Made by a program: the position numbers and the translations under genes
From: Sandaracinobacteroides sp039808025
GTDB taxonomy: Bacteria > Pseudomonadota > Alphaproteobacteria > Sphingomonadales > Sphingomonadaceae
NCBI GenBank assembly: GCA_039808025.1
Contig: JBDHSK010000003.1
Location: 1 to 64,000, forward strand
Direction of reading: 5' to 3'
Length of the DNA: 64,000 nt
The notes under the pieces: generated by a model
Databases searched by the model: none
Told to the model about the DNA's origin: nothing
Seen by the model: only the letters and a program-made list of their open reading frames with translations
Shown here: piece by piece, positions 46,959 to 56,203 of the stretch
Layout of the letters: the number at the start of each line of letters is the position of its first letter
Numbering within the stretch: position 1 is the first letter of the stretch

Positions 46959-48124
46959 GCCAGCAGCCCGTCGATCTCGGTGGCGCTGTAGCCCAGCCCA
47001 GCAAGAATAGCGCGGCTGTCGGCTCCGGGTTCGGGCAGGGCGTTGGGGCTGCCCGGGCGGCTGTCATCGAAGGCGACCGGCAGCGCCGGCAGCCGGGTGC
47101 GCGTGCCATCGGGCAGGCGGGTTTCCTCAAGCCCGCCCGAACTTGTGAGGTGCGGATCGTCGAACAGGTCTTCGGGGCGGGCGATCGGCGCGAAGGGAAT
47201 GCCGGTGCCTTCCAGTTTCGCCAGCACGTCAGCGCGGCTCAGGCTGCCGATCAGCTGGCGGATCTGCGGCAACAGGCGGTCTCTGGCCCGCACCCGGTCG
47301 TTGTTGCGGCGCAGGCCCTCGTCGGCCCACAGGTCGTGCAGGTCGAACAGGGTGCAGAACTTCTGCCACAGCGAATCGCTGACCACGCCGATGAACACCG
47401 GATCGTCGGTGGTTTCGAACACGTCATAGATCGCCCAGGCCGAAATGCGTGCCGGCATCGGCGCCGCGGCCTTGCCGGTCACCGCCTTCTGCGCCATGTG
47501 CTGGCCCACCATATAGGCGGTGGTTTCAAAGAGCGACGCCGTCACCTTGCGGCCTTTGCCGGTGCGGTGACGCTCCTCGATGGCGGCGAGAATGGCAATC
47601 ACCCCGAACATGCCGCCGGTCACGTCGATGACGCTGGAACCGGCGCGCAGCGGCCGGCCCGGCGGCCCGGTCATGTAGGCAAGCCCGCCCATCATCTGCG
47701 CTACTTCGTCAAGGGCGGTTCGCCCGTCATAGGGGCCGGGCAGAAAGCCTTTCAGCGAGCAGTACACCAGCCCGGGGTTGCGGGCGCTGAGGACGTCATA
47801 GCCAAGCCCCAGCCGGTCGAGCGCGCCGGGACGGAAATTCTCGATCACGATGTCGGCCTGCGCTGCCAGCCGCCGCGCCGCTTCCAGCCCATCGGCCGAT
47901 TTCAGATCGAGGCACAGGCTTTGCTTGTGGCGGTTGTACATCGGGAAATAGCCGGCGCCCGATCCGATCAGGGTGCGAGTCTGGTCGCCGCCCTTTGGTT
48001 CCACCCGCACCACCTCGGCGCCAAGCGACGCCAGGATGGCGCCGGCGGCCGGCCCCATCACCATGTGGGTGAATTCCACCACCTTGAGACCGGCCAGCGG
48101 TTGCGCGTTGGGGCTGTTGGTCAC
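46955..48124 (-). CDS. Class III (CaiB/BaiF) CoA-transferase
   Basis: 389 residues. Moves CoA between carboxylates; family members use succinyl-CoA to activate carnitine, oxalate, citramalate, itaconate or hydroxymethylglutarate. Starts (GTG) TNSPNAQPLAGLKVVEFTHMVMGP, with the active-site Asp region NRHKQSLCLDLKSADG, YCSLKGFLPGPY and the GG turn MGGLAYMTGPPGRPLR. It overlaps the HMGL gene by 4 bases. The pairing of a CaiB protein with an HMG-CoA-lyase-like protein fits activation of a branched hydroxydicarboxylate and then cleavage. Confidence 0.88.
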   Translation of the reverse strand: MTNSPNAQPLAGLKVVEFTHMVMGPAAGAILASLGAEVVRVEPKGGDQTRTLIGSGAGYFPMYNRHKQSLCLDLKSADGLEAARRLAAQADIVIENFRPGALDRLGLGYDVLSARNPGLVYCSLKGFLPGPYDGRTALDEVAQMMGGLAYMTGPPGRPLRAGSSVIDVTGGMFGVIAILAAIEERHRTGKGRKVTASLFETTAYMVGQHMAQKAVTGKAAAPMPARISAWAIYDVFETTDDPVFIGVVSDSLWQKFCTLFDLHDLWADEGLRRNNDRVRARDRLLPQIRQLIGSLSRADVLAKLEGTGIPFAPIARPEDLFDDPHLTSSGGLEETRLPDGTRTRLPALPVAFDDSRPGSPNALPEPGADSRAILAGLGYSATEIDGLLA

Positions 48125-49050
48125 GCGGCGTGTCTTTCCATGCGGCTCTCCATGTCGAGGGGGAGTCCGGCTTCGGGCGTGAAGCCGTAGAGCGGTTCGC
48201 CGGGCAGAGCATCGGCAAGAATGGTGCGCACCTTGATCAGCGCCGCGAGATCGATGCCGGTGTCACAGCCCATGGCCGCCAGCATGAAGGCGAGATCTTC
48301 GGTGACGATATTGCCCGAGGCGCCGGGCGCGAACGGGCAGCCGCCCAGCCCGCCCAGCGAGGCGTCGAGCGTGGTGATGCCTTCCTCAAGGCCGGCCAGG
48401 GCATTGGCAAGGCCAAGCCCGCGGGTGTTATGGAGGTGCAGCGTCGTCAGCTTTTCGGCACCGACGGCGGCGCGCACCTTCTTCACCAGCCGCTTCACCT
48501 GCGCCGGGTCGCCATAGCCGGTGGTGTCGGAAAGGCTGAGTTCCTGGGCTCCGGCGGCGACTGCGGCTTCCGCCAGCCGCACCACCTGATCTTCGGGGAT
48601 ATGGCCTTCGATGGTGCAGCCAAAGGCGGTGGCAAGCCCCACGGCGAAGTGGATGCCGGATGCGGCTGCGATTTCGGCCACCCGGGCGATTTCCACCAGC
48701 ATGTCGGCGTGCGATTTGCGCACATTTTTCAGGCTGTGGGTTTCCGACATCGAAAAGGGGATCGACATGCCATGAACGCCAGCGGCGGCGGCGCGTTCGG
48801 CGCCCTTGGCGTTGGGCACCAGCGCCACCACGTTGAAACCGGGGATGGTGCGGGCAAAGGCCACCAGCTCGGCGGTGTCGGCCATCTGCGGCAGCAGCGC
48901 CGGCGGCACGAAGCTTCCCACCTCGATCTCGCGCACGCCGGCGGCGGCTTCCGCGGCAATCCACGCCTTCTTGGCGGCCAGCGGCATCACCCTGCTGATG
49001 GATTGCAGCCCGTCGCGCGGGCCGACCTCGCTGATCAATATGGCGGTCAT
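48121..49050 (-). CDS. Hydroxymethylglutaryl-CoA lyase family protein
   Basis: 309 residues. TIM-barrel HMGL-like lyase: EVGPRDGLQSI at the N-terminus, GSFVPPALLPQMADTAEL, LSDTTGYGDP, LHLHNTRGLGLANA and the C-terminal Cys loop GGLGGCPFAPGASGNIVTED. This class cleaves HMG-CoA to acetyl-CoA and acetoacetate or acts on related 3-hydroxyacyl-CoAs. AGGAG precedes ATG 49050, which overlaps the leuD stop (ATGA). Confidence 0.9.
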   Translation of the reverse strand: MTAILISEVGPRDGLQSISRVMPLAAKKAWIAAEAAAGVREIEVGSFVPPALLPQMADTAELVAFARTIPGFNVVALVPNAKGAERAAAAGVHGMSIPFSMSETHSLKNVRKSHADMLVEIARVAEIAAASGIHFAVGLATAFGCTIEGHIPEDQVVRLAEAAVAAGAQELSLSDTTGYGDPAQVKRLVKKVRAAVGAEKLTTLHLHNTRGLGLANALAGLEEGITTLDASLGGLGGCPFAPGASGNIVTEDLAFMLAAMGCDTGIDLAALIKVRTILADALPGEPLYGFTPEAGLPLDMESRMERHAA

Positions 49051-49670
49051 GCGGCTCCTTTCAGATAGATCCACGGCCGCGCCACGGCATCGGCCTGCTG
49101 GAATGCCCGGATGTCGGCACCTTTGCGCAAGGTCAGGTCGATGGGGTCGAGCCCCTCGCTCAGCATCAGCCGTTCCTCGTTGTCGAGCGTGAAGCTGGCT
49201 TCGAGGCTGCCGGATGTGACGGAAAGCGTTGCCAGATCGACGGTGACGGGCTGGGGGGCCGACGCCAGCGCCGCGATGGTCTCAGGGGCAAGTGCCACCG
49301 GGATGATGCCGTTCACTATGCAGTTGCCGCGAAAGATCGGGGCAAAGGATGGGGCGATGACGGCACGAAAGCCATATTCATGGAGCGCCCACACGGCGTG
49401 TTCGCGGCTTGATCCGCAGCCGAAATTGCTGCCGCCCAGCAGGATGGTGGCGTGGGCATAGGCCGGGTCGTTGAGGATGAATGCCGGGTCAGGGTCGCGG
49501 CTGCCCGGCGCCACATAGCGCCAGCCGGCAAACAGCCCATCGGCAAGCCCGGTCTTGGTGACTCCCCTGATCTCGCGCGAGGGGATGATGGCGTCGGTAT
49601 CGACATTGTCGAGCAGCAGCGGTGCTGCAATCCCTGTCACCTGCGGAACCGGCGGGAAGGCGGTGCTCAT
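49047..49670 (-). CDS. LeuD-like small subunit of an aconitase-family isomerase/hydratase
   Basis: 207 residues. Swivel domain of the aconitase superfamily: DNVDTDAIIPSREI, LLGGSNFGCGSSREHAVWAL and FRGNCIVNGIIPV. It pairs with the LeuC-like protein encoded just before it (overlap ATGA). Leucine synthesis is one option. The catabolic operon instead suggests hydration or isomerisation of a maleate/citraconate-type acid, as dimethylmaleate hydratase does. Confidence 0.88.
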   Translation of the reverse strand: MSTAFPPVPQVTGIAAPLLLDNVDTDAIIPSREIRGVTKTGLADGLFAGWRYVAPGSRDPDPAFILNDPAYAHATILLGGSNFGCGSSREHAVWALHEYGFRAVIAPSFAPIFRGNCIVNGIIPVALAPETIAALASAPQPVTVDLATLSVTSGSLEASFTLDNEERLMLSEGLDPIDLTLRKGADIRAFQQADAVARPWIYLKGAA

Positions 49671-51118
49671 GCTTCACCTGTGTTGATGGTGCGCGGGTCG
49701 GCAATGGCCCCGGCAAGGGCACTTGCAGCCACCACTTCGGGGCTGGCGATATGGGTTCTTATCCCCGGCCCCTGCCGCCCCTCGAAGTTGCGGTTGGTTG
49801 ACGAGATCACCCGCGAGCCGGGTGCAAAGCCCTCACCCCCGGCATAGAAACACAGCGAGCAGCCGCTCATCCGCCATTCGAACCCGGCGTCGGTGAAAAT
49901 GCGGTCTAGCCCTTCGGCCTCGGCGGCGCGGCGCACCGCCGACGAACCCGGCACCACCAGCGCCTTGAGTCCGGGGGCGATTCGCCGCCCGGCGACGATG
50001 GCGGCGGCGCGGCGCAGGTCGGCAAGGCGGCTGTTGGTGCAGCTGCCGATGAAGGCGGCATCGATCTTCAGGCCGGCCAGTGGCTGGCCGGGTTCCAGCC
50101 CCATATAGGAAAGTGCCCGGGCATAGCCGGCGTCATCGAGGCCGCTGTGGGCCTGATCGGGAACGGCGCCGCCGATGCCGGTGCTGCTTTGCGGGCTGGT
50201 GCCCCAGCTCACCATCGGCTCGATCGATGCGGCATCGATGTGGATTTCCTGGTCGAATGTGGCGCCATCGTCGCTTTGCAACTGGCGCCATGCTGCCACC
50301 GCCCGGCTCCAGTCGCCACCGGAAGGGGCAAAGCGGCGGCCCTTCAGATAATCGAACACCAGGTCGTCAGGCGCGATGAAGGCGGTGACCGCCGAAAACT
50401 CGGCCGCCATGTTGCACAGGGTCAGCCGTCCCTCGAGATCAAGCGCCGAAACGGCGTCTCCGGCAAATTCGACGGCATAGCCGCTGCCGCCACCGGCGCC
50501 GTGGCGGGCGATCAGGGCAAGCGCCATGTCCTTGGCGGTGACGCCGGGGGCGCGCCGGCCGCTAAAGGTGACACGCATGCTGAGCGGCCGCTTCTTGCGC
50601 AAGGTTCCGGTCGCCATGGCATGGGCGGCCTCGGTCGAACCGATTCCCCAGGCCAGCGCCCCCAGTGCCCCCTGGCTCGAGGTATGGCTGTCAGGGCAGA
50701 CGAGAGTGGCCCCGGGCAGCACGATCGCCAGTTCCGGAGAGATGACATGGACGATGCCCTGATCAGGGTCGTCGACATCGAACAGGCGGATTCCGGCGGC
50801 GCGGGTTTCCTCGCGGGTGGCACTGAGGAAGATGTCGCCGCCGGGAACGATGGTGCCGGTGCGGCCCACATGGGTATCGACGATATGGTCGGTAACGGCA
50901 AAGATGCGCGAAGGGTCGGCAACGCCGCAGCCCTTGTTGGCCAGCAGCCGCAGGGCGGCCGAGCCCGTGCGTTCATGAAGGAAGATGCGGTCGATCGCCA
51001 CCAGATCCTCGCCGCCACCCAGCGTGGTGACGACATGCGCGTCCCACAGGCGGTCGAAGAGGGAGCGCGGCCGGTGCCCACCCCCCGTCGCCGGACTGTC
51101 CGTTCCGTTATGCTCCAC
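49667..51118 (-). CDS. LeuC-like large subunit of an aconitase-family isomerase/hydratase
   Basis: 483 residues. Fe-S hydro-lyase: LVCPDSHTSSQGALGALAWGIG, then IGSCTNSRLADLR and the paired cysteines in SGCSLCFYAGGEG (usual form CSMC), giving the three cluster ligands, and SSTNRNFEGRQG. The GTG start has GGGAGG just upstream. First of five tightly overlapping genes (LeuC-LeuD-HMGL-CaiB-hydrolase). Confidence 0.9.
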   Translation of the reverse strand: MEHNGTDSPATGGGHRPRSLFDRLWDAHVVTTLGGGEDLVAIDRIFLHERTGSAALRLLANKGCGVADPSRIFAVTDHIVDTHVGRTGTIVPGGDIFLSATREETRAAGIRLFDVDDPDQGIVHVISPELAIVLPGATLVCPDSHTSSQGALGALAWGIGSTEAAHAMATGTLRKKRPLSMRVTFSGRRAPGVTAKDMALALIARHGAGGGSGYAVEFAGDAVSALDLEGRLTLCNMAAEFSAVTAFIAPDDLVFDYLKGRRFAPSGGDWSRAVAAWRQLQSDDGATFDQEIHIDAASIEPMVSWGTSPQSSTGIGGAVPDQAHSGLDDAGYARALSYMGLEPGQPLAGLKIDAAFIGSCTNSRLADLRRAAAIVAGRRIAPGLKALVVPGSSAVRRAAEAEGLDRIFTDAGFEWRMSGCSLCFYAGGEGFAPGSRVISSTNRNFEGRQGPGIRTHIASPEVVAASALAGAIADPRTINTGEA

Positions 51119-51160
51119 CTGGCCTCCCGCCTTCAGCCCTGATTCGACTGTTAGCTGGTG

Positions 51161-51184
51161 ATTTGTTCTATTCTAGACACAAAT
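51161..51184. promoter_or_regulatory. Candidate regulator site before leuC-like operon
   Basis: ATTTGT-N12-ACAAAT inverted repeat containing TCTAGA. A similar stretch (TTGTATTACTCCTAGCACAT) occurs at 52141-52160 before the amidase operon. Could bind the GntR/HutC protein encoded between them. Confidence 0.4.
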
Positions 51185-51338
51185 GCAAGTGGCATGCGCG
51201 CGATTGGGGCGGGCGACGGGCAGGCGCCATGCGGGCAATTTGTCGCTGCTGGCCGGTGTTTGGTGGCTGGCATTCTGTCGGAAGCCGTGGCATCGCGGCC
51301 CTGTCTGCCAGCCCGGAAGGGATGATATTTGATGGTCC

Positions 51339-52112
51339 ATGCCACGCGTAACTGAAATGTCGGCCGTAAATCGAGCGCATGCGGTGCCGCTCTATCACCA
51401 GATCTTCCTGCGCTTGCGCGAAGAGATCCTGAGTGGTGAGCGCGCCCATGGGTCACGCATGCCTACCGAAGCGGAACTGGCGTCGATCTACGGCGTATCG
51501 CGGATCACTGCACGCCGGGCGCTTGGCGAACTGGCCGATACCAACCTTGTGGCGCGCAAGCGCCGGGTTGGCACCACCGTGACCTTCGCGCCGCCGGCCC
51601 GGCCAATCGAGGGAAGCATCGATCAGGCGATCGAGTCGCTGATCAGCTTTGGCCGTTCGACCGATGCGCGGTTGCTGGAATGTATCGAGGTGCCGGCCCT
51701 TCCCCCGATCAGCGACGCACTGGGGCTGGAAACGGGTGACAAGGTTCTGAAAATCGTGCGCGTGCGCTGGCTGGAGGGCGTGCCGCTTGGGCATATCGTC
51801 AATTATCTGCCGCTCGACATCGCAAGACAGATCCCCCGCTCTGCCTTTGCCCGATCACCGATCCTGTCGCTGATCGAGCAGGCCGGCGTGAAGATCGGAA
51901 GCGCCAGCCAGACGATTTCGGCAACGCTTGCCGACGCCGTGCTGGCAGCGTCTCTGGCAATCGAGATCGGCTCGCCGGTGCTGCGCATCAGCCGCACCGT
52001 CACCGATTCGAGCGGTCGCCCCGTGCAGCATATCCTCGCCCAGTATCGGCCCGATCGCTACCAGATCCGCCTCGACCTGCACAAATCCTCGGTCGACATG
52101 CACCTGGGGTAA
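51339..52112 (+). CDS. GntR family regulator, HutC subfamily
   Basis: 257 residues. The N-terminal winged HTH (PLYHQIFLRLREEILSGE...RMPTEAELASIYGVSRITARRALGEL) and a C-terminal UTRA effector domain place it in the HutC group. It is divergent from the leuC-like operon and precedes the amidase-deacetylase-ALDH operon, so it may control both. The ATG at 51357 is an alternative start. Confidence 0.88.
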   Translation: MPRVTEMSAVNRAHAVPLYHQIFLRLREEILSGERAHGSRMPTEAELASIYGVSRITARRALGELADTNLVARKRRVGTTVTFAPPARPIEGSIDQAIESLISFGRSTDARLLECIEVPALPPISDALGLETGDKVLKIVRVRWLEGVPLGHIVNYLPLDIARQIPRSAFARSPILSLIEQAGVKIGSASQTISATLADAVLAASLAIEIGSPVLRISRTVTDSSGRPVQHILAQYRPDRYQIRLDLHKSSVDMHLG

Positions 52113-52140
52113 CGGCTGCGGCCCCATCCCGGGGCCTGAA

Positions 52141-52163
52141 TTGTATTACTCCTAGCACATAAT
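52141..52163. promoter_or_regulatory. Candidate regulator site before amidase operon
   Basis: TTGTATTACTCCTAGCACAT followed by AAT, about 57 bases before the amidase start; resembles 51163-51184 when one gap is allowed. Evidence is weak. Confidence 0.3.
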
Positions 52164-52219
52164 CATTGCATCAGCGGCGGCGCGATCGTAGCAAGGGCAG
52201 TCTGATTGCGGAGGATGTG

Positions 52220-52903
52220 ATGAGCGATATCAAGGGAACGCGCATGGTCGACGATGGCCGGACAGCGCGCGAGATTTTCGATGCGGTGATGGCCAACCCG
52301 GCCCGCAGGAAATTCGGGTTCGGCCGCAAGCTTGCCATCGTCAACGTCGATTTCCAGCGCGCCTATACCGACATCGAACATTTCATCACCGCCTATGAAA
52401 CCGATCCGCGCCAGATCGACTATGTAAACACCATCTCGGCGCTGGCGCGCGCCAAGGGCATGCCGGTGATCTGGAGCCGGGTGGGCTACAAGGCCGATGC
52501 CGGAGACGCCGGGGTGTGGGGCACCCGCACCAATACCCCTGATTCGCTGCAGAACATCAAGTATGAAAGCGAGCGCCACGCCTTCGATCCGCGCGTGCAG
52601 ATCGCTGCCGACGATCTGCAGTACACCAAGCGCATGCCATCGGCCTTTTTCGAAACGCCGCTTGCGAGCTATCTGGTGTGGCACCAGGTGGATACCGTGG
52701 TGGTGACGGGCGGTTCGACATCAGGCTGTGTGCGCGCCACTGCCGTCGATGCGCTGAGCCACGGCTATCGCACCATCGTTCCGATCGAGACCTGCGCCGA
52801 CAAGAACGCCAGCTACCATTTCGCCAACCTTACCGATCTGCAGTTGAAATATGCCGATGTCGAACCGGTGCAGACGGTGATCGACTGGCTGGAGGCGCAG
52901 TGA
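52220..52903 (+). CDS. Isochorismatase-fold amidase (N-carbamoylsarcosine amidase-like)
   Basis: 227 residues. Cysteine hydrolase with the three expected catalytic residues: Asp in AIVNVDFQRAY, Lys in YTKRMPSAFF and Cys in TGGSTSGCVRATA, where the cis-peptide GG-S also fits. Related enzymes open N-carbamoyl amides or maleamate. GGAGG at about 52209-52213 precedes ATG 52220. First of four genes with overlapping or near ends. Confidence 0.87.
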   Translation: MSDIKGTRMVDDGRTAREIFDAVMANPARRKFGFGRKLAIVNVDFQRAYTDIEHFITAYETDPRQIDYVNTISALARAKGMPVIWSRVGYKADAGDAGVWGTRTNTPDSLQNIKYESERHAFDPRVQIAADDLQYTKRMPSAFFETPLASYLVWHQVDTVVVTGGSTSGCVRATAVDALSHGYRTIVPIETCADKNASYHFANLTDLQLKYADVEPVQTVIDWLEAQ

Positions 52904-53781
52904 TGGAAGACAACGCCGCCGACCCCGGGCTCTACGATTACGCCCCCTATCGCCATCGCCCGAAGATCGTCTGGCCCGAGGGCCGGACAGTGGCGGTGTG
53001 GGTGGCCCCCAACCTCGAATTTTACGAGATTGACCCGCCGGCCCACCCGCAGCGCAAGGCGTGGACGCGGCCGCACCCCGATGTGGTGGGCTATGGCCAC
53101 CGCGACCATTCCAACCGGGTGTCGCACTGGCGGATGGCCGACGCCATGGAACGCCACGGCTTCAAGGGTTCGGTCTCGCTGTCGGTGGCCCTGTGCCAGC
53201 ACCACCCGGAAGTGGTTGCCGACGCCAATGCCCGCGGCTGGGAATTCTTCAGCCACGGCATCTACAACACCCGTTACGCCTATGGCATGTCGGAAGAGCA
53301 GGAACGCGCCATCATCGAGGATTCGATCCGTACGGTGCGCGATGCCACCGGGCAGACCATCCGCGGCTGGCTGGCCCCTGCGCTGACCCACACGCCGCGC
53401 ACCCTCGACCTGATTGCCGAATACGGGCTGGATTACACCTGCGACCTCTATCACGATGATCAGGTCGGCGAGGTGAAGGTGAAGAGCGGGCGGCTGGCGT
53501 CGATCCCCTACAGCCTCGAGGTGAACGACCATTACGGCTTCTTCATCTATAACATGAGCCCGCGCGACTATGCCGATACGCTGATCCGCCAGTTCGAGCG
53601 GCTGGCGGCCGAGGGCGAACGGTCGGGCACGGTGATGTGCATTCCGCTGCACGCCTACCTGATCGGCCAGCCCCACCGCATCGGCGCCTTCGAGGGGGTG
53701 CTCGAACATATCGCCGCCGACAAGCGGGCGTGGATCACCCGCGCCGGCGACATCATCGATGCCTGGAGGGCACAGCAATGA
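52903..53781 (+). CDS. Polysaccharide deacetylase family hydrolase, PuuE/imidase-like (1)
   Basis: 292 residues. NodB-type barrel without a signal peptide. KIVWPEGRTVAVWVAPNLEFYE and HRDHSNRVSHWRMADAMERHGFKGSVSLSVALC, with GWEFFSHGIYNTRYAYGMSEEQERAIIEDSI, are typical of the cytoplasmic allantoinase/PuuE branch that opens cyclic amides rather than deacetylating sugars. The start overlaps the amidase stop (TGATG). Confidence 0.83.
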   Translation: MEDNAADPGLYDYAPYRHRPKIVWPEGRTVAVWVAPNLEFYEIDPPAHPQRKAWTRPHPDVVGYGHRDHSNRVSHWRMADAMERHGFKGSVSLSVALCQHHPEVVADANARGWEFFSHGIYNTRYAYGMSEEQERAIIEDSIRTVRDATGQTIRGWLAPALTHTPRTLDLIAEYGLDYTCDLYHDDQVGEVKVKSGRLASIPYSLEVNDHYGFFIYNMSPRDYADTLIRQFERLAAEGERSGTVMCIPLHAYLIGQPHRIGAFEGVLEHIAADKRAWITRAGDIIDAWRAQQ

Positions 53782-53791
53782 GGGCGCTGCC

Positions 53792-54709
53792 ATGACATTA
53801 GACCCCGGCTATCTGAACTACCCCCACCGCCGACACGGATATGACCACGACCTCTATGCCTGGTCGGCCATGAAAGACCGGCCGCCGGTCAGCTGGCCCG
53901 ACGGCCGGACGGTGGCGGTAACCTTCGTCGTCAGCCTCGAATGGTTCCCGATCACCCCCACCGACAAGCCGTTCCGGGCGCCGGGCCACATGCAGACGGC
54001 CTACCCCGATTATCGCCACTATACCGCGCGCGATTATGGCAGCCGCGTTGGCGTGTACCGCTTTCTCGACGCTTTCGCGAAGGCTGGGGTGAAGGCTGGG
54101 TTCGCAACCAACGCCGCCATTGCCGAACGCTATCCGGTGCTGCTGGCCGACATTGTGGCCGGCGGCCACGAGATCATCGCCCATTCCACCGACATGAACG
54201 GCACCATCGCCTGCGGCCTGCCCGAGGCCGAGGAACAGGCGCTGATCGCGCGCGCGCTCGACACGCTGGAGCAGGCAAGCGGGGTTCGCCCGTCCGGCTG
54301 GCTGTCGATCGCCCGCTCGCAGAGCTTCAACACCGCGCGGCTGCTGCATGACGCCGGTCTGGCCTATATGTGCGACTGGGTGAACGACGAGTTGCCCTAT
54401 CGCTTTGCAAACGGCATCGTGAACCTGCCGCTGAACCACGAACTGTCTGACCGCCAGATCATCGCCACCCAGCAGCATTCGGCCGACAGCTGGGGCGAGC
54501 AGCTGCGCGACGCCTTCGACTGGCTGCACCGTGAAGCCGGCGCACAGGGCGGCGGGCGGATGCTGCCCATTCACATCACCCCCTACATCATGGGGCTTCC
54601 CTACCGCATGAGCGCCTTCGAGGCCCTGGTGGGCGATCTGGCAGCGCGCCAGGATGCCTGGGTAACTACACCGGGGGCCATCGTCGCCAGTTGGGAGGCG
54701 CAGCAATGA
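53792..54709 (+). CDS. Polysaccharide deacetylase family hydrolase, PuuE/imidase-like (2)
   Basis: 305 residues. Parallel to the previous gene but only distantly alike: PVSWPDGRTVAVTFVVSLEW, YTARDYGSRVGVYRFLDAFAKAGVKAGF and GGHEIIAHSTDMNGTI. Two dissimilar members side by side suggest two substrates or a two-part enzyme. The start is 10 bases after the first gene, and the end overlaps the ALDH start. Confidence 0.83.
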   Translation: MTLDPGYLNYPHRRHGYDHDLYAWSAMKDRPPVSWPDGRTVAVTFVVSLEWFPITPTDKPFRAPGHMQTAYPDYRHYTARDYGSRVGVYRFLDAFAKAGVKAGFATNAAIAERYPVLLADIVAGGHEIIAHSTDMNGTIACGLPEAEEQALIARALDTLEQASGVRPSGWLSIARSQSFNTARLLHDAGLAYMCDWVNDELPYRFANGIVNLPLNHELSDRQIIATQQHSADSWGEQLRDAFDWLHREAGAQGGGRMLPIHITPYIMGLPYRMSAFEALVGDLAARQDAWVTTPGAIVASWEAQQ

Positions 54710-56130
54710 CCAGCATGCAGGTTCGCAACCCCCGCACCGGCAAGGCCGATTATCGTATCGAACCGCTGGACCCGGAAGCATTGCAGGCTCTGGCCACGGA
54801 TCTGCGCCAGCGCCAGCACACCTGGGCGGCGCTGACGGCAGAGGAACGCGCCAGCCGCCTGCTGGCACTGGCCGACGCCATCTACCAGCAGCGCGATGCC
54901 TTGCTGGTGGCTCTTACCGACGATACCGGCCGCGGCCGGGCTTCGGCTATTGAAACCGACAGCATTCTCGGCCTCATCCGCCGCTGGGCGGAAGCGGCCC
55001 CAGCCATTCTCAGCCGTGCCTGCCCGCCCACCCGGCCCAGCGCCACCCCCGGAATCGAAGTGACGGCGCGGCTGGTGCCCTATGAACTGGTGGGAGTCAT
55101 CAGCCCGTGGAACTTCCCGCTGGTGCTGGCGCTGATCGACGCCATTCCGGCGCTGGCGGCGGGGGCCGCCGTGATGGTCAAGCCTTCCGAGGTGACCCCC
55201 CGCTTCATCCGGCCGCTGATGGCGGCGGTTGCCAGCGTGGCCGATGTGCCGCTTGCGGTGATCGAGGGCGATGGCGCCACCGGTGCCGCACTTATCGACG
55301 TGGTCGATTATGTCGCCTTCACCGGTTCGGTGGCGACGGGGCGCAAGGTGGCGGCGGCAGCCGCCCATGCCTTCATTCCCGCTTCGCTGGAACTGGGCGG
55401 CAAGGACCCGATGATCGTGCTGGCCTCGGCCGATCCGGCGCAGGCCGCCGGGGTGGCGCTGCGGGCGTCGGTGGTGAATACCGGGCAGGCCTGCCAGTCG
55501 ATCGAGCGGGTCTATGTGGCGCGGGCCATTGCCGAACCGTTCATGGCGGCGCTGGTGGAACAGGCGCGGGCCGTGCGACTGAACAGCGAACATGTCGGCA
55601 GTGGCGATATCGGGCCGTTCATTTTCGAACGGCAGGCCGCCATCGTGCAGGCGCAGATCGATGACGCGCTGGAAAAAGGCGCAAAGCTTTTGGCCGGCGG
55701 CCGGGTGGAGAACCACGGTGGCCTGTGGCTGAAACCGACGGTGTTGACCGATGTGACTGCGGAAATGGCGGTGATGCGCGAGGAAACCTTCGGCCCCGTC
55801 ATTCCGGTGACGGTGTTCGATAGCGTCGACGAGGCGATCGCCCTTGCCAATTCCGGCGAGTTCGGCCTTTCAGCCGCCGTTGTGGCGGCAACGGCTGCCG
55901 AAGCGGAAGCGGTGGCCGTGCACCTGAAGGCCGGGGCGGTTTCCATCAACGACGGATCCCTGACGGCTCTGGTGTGGGATGCCGAGAAGAACAGTTTCGG
56001 CGCTTCCGGCATGGGGCCGTCGCGTATGGGCGATAGCGGGCTGTTGCGCTTTTTCCGCCATCAGGCGTTGCTGCGGCAGACTGGAACGCCGCTGCCCCTT
56101 GCGGCCTATGCCGAGGATTCCGGCCGCTGA
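54706..56130 (+). CDS. Aldehyde dehydrogenase
   Basis: 474 residues. NAD(P)-dependent oxidation of an aldehyde to an acid. SPWNFPLVLAL, cofactor region FTGSVATGRKVA, general base ELGGKDPMIVLA and catalytic Cys in VVNTGQACQSIERV. GGGAGG at 54692-54697 supports ATG 54706, which overlaps the previous stop. Last gene of the amidase operon. Confidence 0.92.
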   Translation: MTSMQVRNPRTGKADYRIEPLDPEALQALATDLRQRQHTWAALTAEERASRLLALADAIYQQRDALLVALTDDTGRGRASAIETDSILGLIRRWAEAAPAILSRACPPTRPSATPGIEVTARLVPYELVGVISPWNFPLVLALIDAIPALAAGAAVMVKPSEVTPRFIRPLMAAVASVADVPLAVIEGDGATGAALIDVVDYVAFTGSVATGRKVAAAAAHAFIPASLELGGKDPMIVLASADPAQAAGVALRASVVNTGQACQSIERVYVARAIAEPFMAALVEQARAVRLNSEHVGSGDIGPFIFERQAAIVQAQIDDALEKGAKLLAGGRVENHGGLWLKPTVLTDVTAEMAVMREETFGPVIPVTVFDSVDEAIALANSGEFGLSAAVVAATAAEAEAVAVHLKAGAVSINDGSLTALVWDAEKNSFGASGMGPSRMGDSGLLRFFRHQALLRQTGTPLPLAAYAEDSGR

Positions 56131-56171
56131 CCGGAACCTGACGGATACGGGGCAGGATCCTGTGCGGAGGA

Positions 56172-56196
56172 GCCCCACCCCCATCGGGGGTGGGGC
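56172..56196. terminator. Hairpin between convergent operons
   Basis: GCCCCACCCCC-ATC-GGGGGTGGGGC, a perfect 11-bp stem with a 3-base loop, between the ALDH stop and the end of the minus-strand operon. No T run. Confidence 0.6.
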
Positions 56197-56203
56197 GATC
56201 CGG

